The notes beneath the pieces are model-generated. The model did no database searches, was not told the DNA's origin, and saw only the letters and a program-made list of their open reading frames with translations. This document shows, one piece after another, positions 1 through 4,255 of a stretch of 8,062 nucleotides of DNA. Position 1 is the stretch's first letter, and the number at the start of each line of letters is the position of its first letter. Source of the stretch: a bacterium (GTDB taxonomy: Bacteria; Chloroflexota; Dormibacteria; UBA8260; Bog-877); NCBI GenBank assembly GCA_021817025.1, contig JAKAWF010000142.1:1-8062 (forward strand). The letters run 5' to 3'. A program made the translations under genes and the position numbers.

Positions 1-229
1 GCTCCTGGAGGTTGTGGCCTATGCCGGGGATGTAGGCGGTGACCTCGATCTTGCTGGTGAGACGCACCCTGGCCACCTTCCGCAAGGCCGAGTTCGGCTT
101 CTTGGGGGTGGTCGTGAACACGCGCACACACACCCCCCGCCTCTGGGGCGAGCTCTTGAGAGCGGGCGACTTGGTCTTCTTGATCACCGGCGTGCGACCC
201 TTGCGGACCAGCTGCTGGATGGTAGGCAA
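1..229 (-). CDS. rpsL: 30S ribosomal protein S12, N-terminal part (cut by window edge)
   Basis: Protein S12 of the small ribosomal subunit, which sits at the decoding centre and helps control translational accuracy. The visible 76 residues begin [11 protein letters not shown] after the start and contain the invariant [13 protein letters not shown] stretch (about 40-52) and [10 protein letters not shown] at the cut end. S12 is normally about 124 residues, so roughly the last 48 are outside the window. Both lysines of the PKKPN loop, where streptomycin-resistance substitutions arise in other bacteria, are wild type. I place the start at the TTG at 229-227 because it gives the exact S12 N-terminus and has AAGGA ten bases upstream. 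An in-frame ATG at 277 would add 16 residues. In most bacteria rpsG, fusA and tuf follow. The promoter at 316-344 serves this gene. Recognition is very secure; only the start codon is uncertain. Confidence 0.97.
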   Translation of the reverse strand, partial: MPTIQQLVRKGRTPVIKKTKSPALKSSPQRRGVCVRVFTTTPKKPNSALRKVARVRLTSKIEVTAYIPGIGHNLQE

Positions 230-239
230 ACTGAACTTG

Positions 240-244
240 TCCTT
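240..244 (-). promoter_or_regulatory. Ribosome binding site of rpsL
   Basis: On the minus strand AAGGA lies ten bases before the TTG start of rpsL. It supports the TTG start, which matches the family N-terminus, over the in-frame ATG at 277. That ATG has only a distant GGAGG about 15 bases upstream. Confidence 0.55.
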
Positions 245-315
245 GGAGAACGCTGGCCGTTCCGGGGCGACGGCCATACATGGACGCAAGCGCCCCTCCG
301 GAGGCGCGGGAGTTC

Positions 316-344
316 ATTCTACAGTCAGCCAGGGAGCCTGTCAA
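316..344 (-). promoter_or_regulatory. Housekeeping (sigma-70/SigA type) promoter of rpsL
   Basis: On the minus strand a perfect -35 hexamer TTGACA (344-339) is followed, after exactly 17 bases, by a -10 hexamer TAGAAT (321-316), one mismatch from consensus. Transcription would start near 309, giving a leader of about 80 bases to the TTG start of rpsL. Such a near-consensus promoter suits a strongly expressed ribosomal-protein operon. It implies that rpsL is transcribed independently of the sigma-factor operon upstream. Confidence 0.8.
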
Positions 345-647
345 ACTCGTGGCCGACGGCAGTGCCCAGGAGCCCTCTGACTCCCGGTCCAGAATTGGGT
401 CCGGCGGCCGGCGATCCGGTCCGCCGCCACCCCCTTCCGGTTGTCCCGGACGGTGGCGCTGGTCGTGCGACCCCGTCCCCCCGGACATCCCCCGCCCCAC
501 CTTCCGCCTGCTCCGGCTCCGCCGGGGCGCTTGGAGGTGCCGCCGGTTCGCCAGCGCCCAGCCGGCCAACCGCTGCCGGGCGCTGGAGTGGCCGGCGGGT
601 CGGGGGGCCGACGAGGCGGGGACCGCGTTCCTGACCGGCGGCCGCCA
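345..647. other. Intergenic region between the anti-sigma gene and the rpsL promoter
   Basis: About 300 bases with extreme GC content. Open frames run through it on both strands, but none shows a recognisable protein, a ribosome binding site or sensible amino-acid composition (long runs of P, G, R and A), so I regard them as chance. It contains short GC-rich inverted repeats such as GGCGG/CCGCC near 399-436. I see no RNA gene. It probably holds the 3' end of the sigma operon transcript. Confidence 0.6.
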
Positions 648-661
648 CCACCGGCCGGTGG
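648..661. terminator. 14-bp perfect palindrome just after the anti-sigma stop codon
   Basis: CCACCGGCCGGTGG is a perfect palindrome beginning one base beyond the TGA of the anti-sigma gene (665-663). More GC-rich complementary sequence follows (GGCGGCCGCC region, 637-647). It could fold at the 3' end of the operon transcript and slow or terminate transcription. No T-tract follows, so this is not a classic intrinsic terminator, and palindromes of this kind are frequent by chance in such GC-rich DNA. Confidence 0.3.
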
Positions 662-662
662 C

Positions 663-902
663 TCAGCGGCCGGGCGGTGGGCCAGGGGGCCCCTCCGCCT
701 CCGCGGGCCCAGAGCCGCCGGGCTCGAGATCCCGCTGGCGGCTGAGCTCGGCGTGAACCGCGACCAGGGCGAGGTACAGGTTGGGACAGGTGGCGCAACC
801 AGCCACATGGGCCTCCACCGCCGTCACCGCCCACTGGTCGAGGCTGCCGTCAATGAGATCCGACGCCAGGTCACGCGCCTCCGCGCAGCTGAGCTGTCTC
901 AC
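663..902 (-). CDS. Short zinc-finger (zf-HC2) anti-sigma factor
   Basis: A 79-residue protein with the signature of zinc-dependent anti-sigma factors: HVAGCATC gives H32-x3-C36-x2-C39, with another cysteine at position 6 (LSCAEARDLASD). This matches the zf-HC2 fold that wraps around an ECF sigma factor and holds it inactive. It has only this domain and a Pro/Gly-rich tail (about 60-79); there is no transmembrane segment, so it should be cytoplasmic. The GTG start at 902 overlaps the TGA stop of the sigma gene in the sequence GTGA, which indicates translational coupling and near 1:1 synthesis. It is the partner of the sigma factor just upstream. Many proteins of this group respond to oxidation of the zinc ligands, but which signal applies here is not visible. 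Confidence 0.85.
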   Translation of the reverse strand: MRQLSCAEARDLASDLIDGSLDQWAVTAVEAHVAGCATCPNLYLALVAVHAELSRQRDLEPGGSGPAEAEGPPGPPPGR

Positions 903-1459
903 CTCGCCACCTCCGCCAGGGCGGTCACCAGAGACTGGCGCCCGCGCCGCAGATGAGACTTCACCGTGGCCAGCGGCAGCCCCGCCAGCTCCGCTATCTC
1001 TCGTTCCTTCCATCCCTCGAGGTCGTGCAAGATCACGGCCCGATTCTGTTCCGGAGTGAGCCCGGCCAACGCCCGCCGGAGGGTCCGGGAGTCCTCCAAC
1101 GCGACCGCCACCGCCTCCGGGTCGACCGTGTAAGTGGGATCCCGCCAGAGCGCCTCGCGGCGCAGCGCCAGCTCCCGGTTCTCCGCCGTGTGCCGGCGCC
1201 GGAGGGTGTCCTGACAGGTGTTGATGCAGATCCGCTGGACCCAGGAGCACACGTCCGCCTCGGCCCGAAAGTTCTCCCTTCCCGCCAGCGCCTTGATCAC
1301 GGAGTCCTGCACGGCGTCCTCAGCCGCGGCCTGGTCGCCCAGCATCGAACTCGCCAGACGGATCAGGCGAGCCCGAGCTGGTTCGACGCAGGCCAGCAAA
1401 GCGGCTTCGGTGAGCACAACCTCCACATGATGGCGCGCCCATGCGCTGGAGGCCGGCAT
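899..1459 (-). CDS. ECF (group 4) RNA polymerase sigma factor
   Basis: A 186-residue sigma factor with only regions 2 and 4, as is typical of extracytoplasmic-function sigmas. Region 2 spans about residues 28-92, with GDQAAAEDAVQDSVIKAL (core-binding 2.1/2.2) and SWVQRICINTCQDTLRRR (promoter -10 recognition and melting). Region 4 spans about 125-182, with LTPEQNRAVILHDLEGW and the helix-turn-helix IAELAGLPLATVKSHLRRG that reads the -35 element. The ATG at 1459 lies 12 bases after the stop of the upstream small membrane protein and has a weak AGGG ahead of it; internal GTG codons near residues 12-15 have no better site. The stop overlaps the anti-sigma start. The sigma is therefore most likely kept silent by the zf-HC2 protein and released by a signal, possibly redox. 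The regulon cannot be seen from here. Confidence 0.93.
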   Translation of the reverse strand: MPASSAWARHHVEVVLTEAALLACVEPARARLIRLASSMLGDQAAAEDAVQDSVIKALAGRENFRAEADVCSWVQRICINTCQDTLRRRHTAENRELALRREALWRDPTYTVDPEAVAVALEDSRTLRRALAGLTPEQNRAVILHDLEGWKEREIAELAGLPLATVKSHLRRGRQSLVTALAEVAR

Positions 1460-1471
1460 CCGGCCCGAGCC

Positions 1472-1684
1472 CTACCGGACCTGGCTGCCGCGGAAGGGAC
1501 AGTCCAGGGCCGGCGCCAGCACGCATACGTTGCCGACCCCCGCCAACAGCGGGACCAGCCCCACCACCATCAGCACCACGCCGGTGGTGTCGCGCAGATA
1601 GATGCCGACCCCGATCAGGACGCCCCCCGCGACCACCCTGACCGCCCGGCCGGCCGGCCTCGCCATCCAGCGTGCGATTCCCAT
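1472..1684 (-). CDS. Small DUF2892-like inner-membrane protein
   Basis: A 70-residue protein with two closely spaced hydrophobic segments (AVRVVAGGVLIGVGIYL and TGVVLMVVGLVPLLAGV) and a C-terminal tail with a CP motif (LAPALDCPFRG). This pattern (N-terminal R-rich start, glycine-rich hairpin of two membrane helices, Cys-Pro near the end) resembles the DUF2892/YgaP-type membrane domain, which often accompanies rhodanese or sulfur/redox proteins. I chose the ATG at 1684 because a perfect AAGGAGGT lies seven bases before it; an ATG ten codons further upstream has no such site and would place that Shine-Dalgarno inside the gene. It is the first gene of the operon with the sigma and anti-sigma factors, so it may be part of the signal input or a target of the sigma. 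The family assignment is by eye. Confidence 0.75.
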   Translation of the reverse strand: MGIARWMARPAGRAVRVVAGGVLIGVGIYLRDTTGVVLMVVGLVPLLAGVGNVCVLAPALDCPFRGSQVR

Positions 1685-1691
1685 CTCGAGC

Positions 1692-1699
1692 ACCTCCTT
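1692..1699 (-). promoter_or_regulatory. Strong ribosome binding site of the DUF2892-like gene
   Basis: The minus strand reads AAGGAGGT, the full anti-Shine-Dalgarno complement, seven bases before the ATG at 1684. It settles the start of the small membrane protein and marks the first gene of the sigma operon. Confidence 0.85.
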
Positions 1700-1911
1700 G
1701 GTGTTGAGCGCCACAGTGAATCAGGATCGGGGAGCAGGTAGGCGCCACTGACAGCTGGGCCATGGTTTGGATGTGGCGGTGCGCGTGGTCGCCACCACGG
1801 GAGTTTCCGGGGGCGAGGTGCGTGCCCGCTCCCAAAGAGCTGGAATGAGTCAGTAGGTGCCCATGGGGATCTGGACTTCCGCTGGGTAGGCTGGGGCGTC
1901 AAGCTATTGGC

Positions 1912-1929
1912 ACCACGCCAGACCGTGGT
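1912..1929. repeat. Small hairpin: 6-bp arms, 6-base loop
   Basis: ACCACG (1912-1917) and CGTGGT (1924-1929) are exact complements around the loop CCAGAC. The hairpin directly abuts the larger inverted repeat at 1930-1972, so the two form a tandem structure upstream of the sigma operon and downstream of the IS1380 remnant. Confidence 0.5.
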
Positions 1930-1972
1930 AGGGCCCTCCCGTGGAACTTGACCGGCTCTTCGGGAGGGCCCT
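1930..1972. terminator. Long hairpin with perfect 12-bp arms (possible bidirectional terminator)
   Basis: AGGGCCCTCCCG (1930-1941) and CGGGAGGGCCCT (1961-1972) are perfect inverted copies separated by 19 bases. The structure begins just after the stop codon of the truncated IS1380 transposase (read on the minus strand), where a transcription terminator would be useful before the sigma operon. There is no T-tract on either strand, so termination is not certain. A protein-binding operator or a leftover mobile-element end are alternatives. Confidence 0.5.
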
Positions 1973-1973
1973 T

Positions 1974-2324
1974 CTAGCAGATGCCTGGAGGGGCACCCGT
2001 GCTCATAGTAGCGTCGGACCAGGAGCAGGTGGAGGGCGCCAGCACCGCGTGGCCCAGCACCCCCTGGGTGGACCCGGCCCGGAGCACGTTGGCGTCATAG
2101 ATGCTGTCCCCGCCGACCAGCATGGAAGGGATGAGCGACATCGCCTTGGGCCCGACGTTGGCCCGCCCGGGGGCATCGCCCAGATCCAGGTGCTCCTCCA
2201 CCACCTCTCTCAGCCCCAGGTGCTGAGCCAGAGTGGCTGCCAGAAGGAGGCCGGCATTGGCCACCAGGTGAGGGGCGTCGAACTCCACCCCCAAGCGGTC
2301 CAAAGTGCGGGATGATGGCTGCAT
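1974..2324 (-). pseudogene. IS1380-type transposase, truncated N-terminal fragment
   Basis: The first roughly 99 residues read like the N-terminus of actinobacterial IS1380-family transposases: RLGVEFDAPHLVANAGLL, LAQHLGLREVVEEHLDLG, PGRANVGPKAMSLI, LRAGSTQGVLGHAVLAPST. Full-length members have about 450 residues. Here the similarity stops abruptly near 2028 and 17 unrelated residues lead to a TAG, so the DDE catalytic core is missing and the protein cannot transpose. The original start is intact: ATG at 2324 with AAGGAG ten bases before it. A 249-bp element has inserted about 80 bases upstream of this start, inside what would have been the leader of the element. I cannot see the terminal repeats of the IS1380 element itself. 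Family recognition is from memory of the conserved N-terminal sequence. Confidence 0.82.
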
Positions 2325-2393
2325 CGAAAAGGTGCTCCTTGGCTGGGGCCGATTGGCGTCGTTACAACACCAGTTATCCCAGCCTTGTGCGCC

Positions 2394-2402
2394 TTTTCTT
2401 TG
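2394..2402. repeat. Target-site duplication, left copy
   Basis: TTTTCTTTG immediately precedes the left inverted repeat of the 249-bp element and is repeated exactly at 2652-2660, just beyond the right inverted repeat. This is what a transposition event with a 9-bp staggered cut would leave. Confidence 0.8.
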
Positions 2403-2651
2403 GGGTGCGGCTCTTCTGGAGGGACGCCCCCGGTGACGGAATCGAGTTCCCGAGGCAGCCTGAGTGGTGGCTGCGACCCCATGCCCAGCGCCAGTGGGGC
2501 CCCAATACTCCTCAAGGCCAACCGTTGGTCGGCCTGGTGCAGCGTGAGCTACTCCTCCGGCATCTGCCGAGGCTCAGCCCTTGGGAGCTCTTCCCTCGGT
2601 GCTGGCGCCTTGAGAATCCCAAGAACCCGTCCCTCCAGAAGAGCCGCACCC
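2403..2651. mobile_element. 249-bp MITE-like element with 24-bp terminal inverted repeats
   Basis: Positions 2403-2426 (GGGTGCGGCTCTTCTGGAGG...) and 2628-2651 are perfect 24-bp inverted repeats, flanked by a perfect 9-bp direct repeat TTTTCTTTG at 2394-2402 and 2652-2660. The interior of about 200 bases has no plausible gene; an imperfect hairpin lies at 2515-2535 (AGGCC...GGCCT). This is the architecture of a non-autonomous miniature inverted-repeat element that was mobilised in trans by a transposase encoded elsewhere. It sits in the leader of the truncated IS1380 transposase, so it inserted into an older mobile element. The arms contain GGCTCTTC, which recalls ISL3-family ends, but those usually make 8-bp duplications, so the parent family is open. 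Confidence 0.82.
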
Positions 2652-2660
2652 TTTTCTTTG
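2652..2660. repeat. Target-site duplication, right copy
   Basis: TTTTCTTTG directly follows the right inverted repeat of the 249-bp element and matches 2394-2402 exactly. The match does not extend further on the outer right side (T at 2661), so the duplication is 9 bp. Confidence 0.8.
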
Positions 2661-2813
2661 TCTACCCTCCGGCCGCCACCCCTATCCGCCCGGCGGATCC
2701 AGGGTTAGTAGGTCGGCATCACCCAGCCGTCGGGTAGCGGCGAGCCCGGACCGACCGGCGCTCACCACGACCACCTCCGCCTCCCCCATCGCAGAAGCCA
2801 CCGAGCCCTCAGC
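2661..2813. other. Gap between the MITE-like element and the acetyltransferase
   Basis: About 150 bases without a supported gene. It contains a 15-base near-perfect palindrome, ATCCGCC-C-GGCGGAT at 2684-2698 (7-bp arms around one base), which could be an operator or a small hairpin. The rest is GC-rich and unremarkable. It should carry the 3' end of the acetyltransferase transcript and the left end of the IS1380 element, whose boundary I could not identify. Confidence 0.4.
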
Positions 2814-3542
2814 TCACCCGTGGGCAGAGGGAGGTTCGTCGTCAGGAATGCCGGCAAGATGGTCGGGATCGAGCGCGATCATCGGAACTTCACCGCTGCG
2901 ACACCAGCCCAGCAACCACTTCACATCGGGATCCACGCTCACCGAGGAGCCTTCGCACACCATGAAGTAATGCTTGAGGAAGGCCGCCACCTCGGCCCCA
3001 GGGAGAGTCTTCGGTGCTTCGCCGGAACCCGGCGGCACGATGCCAAGCAGCATGTGGGCGCCGCGGTTTAGCCCCGGAGCCAACCGGGGCTGGAAGTACG
3101 GGATGGGAATGGCCACGACCCCGAATCGGCGGTAGAACGCAACGCGGGACCGGGGGTCCCCGTACACGGCGTGGGAGCCGTGGTGACGGGGATCGTCAAT
3201 CTCGATGAACCATCGCCGCCCGTCCTCCGTCCATGTCGAGGTGATCGCAGCCATCAACCGCTGCCCGATGCCCCTTCCACGGCACCCTGGGCGTACCGCG
3301 ATGTAGCCCAGAAGCGCCGTTGAGTCGTCGTAGTACTCCCCGAGGGCACCACCCACAACGGACCCATCCGGCCCGCAGGCAACCAAGAGCGGCCCCTCGT
3401 GCGGATCGTCGTCGTCGTTCATGTATTCGTCCACGGGGAAGGACGGTTTCAGGACGTGCGCGCGCAGCTCTGCCAGCAGCTCGGCATTGCATGTCGTCTC
3501 GTCCAGGATTGTCAACCCATCCATCGTAGAGGCTTCACTCAT
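2814..3542 (-). CDS. GNAT-family N-acetyltransferase with C-terminal extension
   Basis: A 242-residue protein with a GNAT acetyl-CoA-binding core. Motif A is clear at about 79-100: GYIAVRPGCRGRGIGQRLM, with the R-G-R-G-I-G pyrophosphate loop at 88-93. A motif-B-like stretch, AFYRRFGV, lies at 135-142. It should move an acetyl group from acetyl-CoA to an amine; the substrate is not evident. The core ends near residue 170, and about 70 more residues (AEVAAFLKHYFMVCEG... WLLGWCRSGEVPMIAL) follow that I do not recognise. I chose the ATG at 3542 because GGGGAG lies eight bases upstream and the motif A position then fits the family; the open frame continues 28 codons further without a good site. 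A single gene between two transposase remnants, it may be accessory cargo. An antibiotic-modifying role is possible but unsupported. Confidence 0.88.
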   Translation of the reverse strand: MSEASTMDGLTILDETTCNAELLAELRAHVLKPSFPVDEYMNDDDDPHEGPLLVACGPDGSVVGGALGEYYDDSTALLGYIAVRPGCRGRGIGQRLMAAITSTWTEDGRRWFIEIDDPRHHGSHAVYGDPRSRVAFYRRFGVVAIPIPYFQPRLAPGLNRGAHMLLGIVPPGSGEAPKTLPGAEVAAFLKHYFMVCEGSSVSVDPDVKWLLGWCRSGEVPMIALDPDHLAGIPDDEPPSAHG

Positions 3543-3624
3543 CCTCTGCTCTCCCCGCTGTTCGAACTCGACCCGAAAACAGAGGCAACCACTCCGCCGT
3601 GTCGATTGCCACAAACATGGGACC

Positions 3625-3639
3625 ACCCACGGGGTGGGT
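3625..3639. repeat. Small hairpin upstream of the acetyltransferase
   Basis: ACCCAC (3625-3630) and GTGGGT (3634-3639) are exact complements around a three-base loop. It lies about 83 bases before the acetyltransferase start and within the gap after the IS1634 remnant. It could be a weak transcription barrier or an operator; no T-tract accompanies it. Confidence 0.3.
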
Positions 3640-3759
3640 TAGCCACTAACGCGGGCTTTCGCGACTGAGGTATCGCTCCCAGCTTGACGGGCCGGGCGAC
3701 CGGGTACTGAGCGCCCATCTCATCTCAATGACAGGCTTCCCGGCGGCCATCGTCTCAAG

Positions 3760-4097
3760 CTACGCCGGGGGTAGTATGGGGCCATCTCGCGGGCTGGTGT
3801 GCATGTTGTCTAGCGAGAGGTGGTCCAGGACGCACCCGCCCCCCAGGGGCCGGCTGTCCAGAAACCAGAAGTCCTCACTGGCCGCAGCTCGCAACGCGTC
3901 TTCGCGGTCCAGCCCCTGGCGAAAGAACGGATCAGCCGTTTGAACGCTTCACGGTCGAGCTGGTCCTCGCGTCCGAAGCTGTGAATGACCTGGGCCTTTA
4001 CCTGCTGCTCCACCGGGTCCCACTGCTTGTGGCCAAGCTGCATGCAGCGCACCACGGAGCCGTCTCCGTTGCGGCGGCTGATGGTCCGCAAGTACAT
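3760..4097 (-). pseudogene. IS1634-type transposase remnant, frameshifted and truncated
   Basis: The start MYLRTISRRNGDGSVVR... followed by QVIHSFGREDQLDREAFKRLIRSFA is typical of the N-terminus of IS1634-family (IS4-like DDE) transposases of actinobacteria. After about residue 59-60 (near 3918) the family sequence continues in another frame as QGLDREDALRA...FLDSRPLGGGCVLDHL, which indicates loss of one base. Similarity then ends near 3826 and the shifted frame closes at a TAG at 3762-3760. Full-length transposases have roughly 450-550 residues, so only about a fifth remains and the catalytic residues are gone. It lies 158 bases downstream of the STAND ATPase gene and in the same direction. 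Such decay downstream of a possible defence locus fits a region shaped by repeated insertions. Confidence 0.82.
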
Positions 4098-4255
4098 GCC
4101 CAGACTATAGCACTCAGTTAGCTTTGTAACTACCGTGCGCAGCCGCCAGTCATGTGCGTGGTCGACTCCCCTCCGCAGCAGGCCAGTCCGTACCCTTCTG
4201 ATCTCAGGTAAGACCGGATCTGACCCTCTCGGCCCAAGCACCTGCGGAACCCAGG

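Noticed and set aside
14..1250. Several long open frames on both strands across 14-1250, some over 150 codons
   Set aside because: They overlap rpsL, the anti-sigma and the sigma genes in wrong frames or run through GC-rich intergenic DNA. Their translations are dominated by P, G, R and A, with no family motif or ribosome binding site.
1765..1810. GGAAAC on the minus strand upstream of the DUF2892-like gene as an ECF-type -35 element for autoregulation
   Set aside because: No CGTC- or CGTT-like -10 element follows at 16-17 bases, so the promoter cannot be supported.
2515..2535. Imperfect hairpin inside the MITE-like element as a separate regulatory RNA
   Set aside because: Five plus three paired bases with a mismatch is within chance for this GC content; kept only as a note on the element.
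3728..3943. Plus-strand open frame of 71 codons over the IS1634 remnant
   Set aside because: It is the antisense shadow of the transposase remnant, which gives recognisable transposase sequence on the minus strand in two frames.
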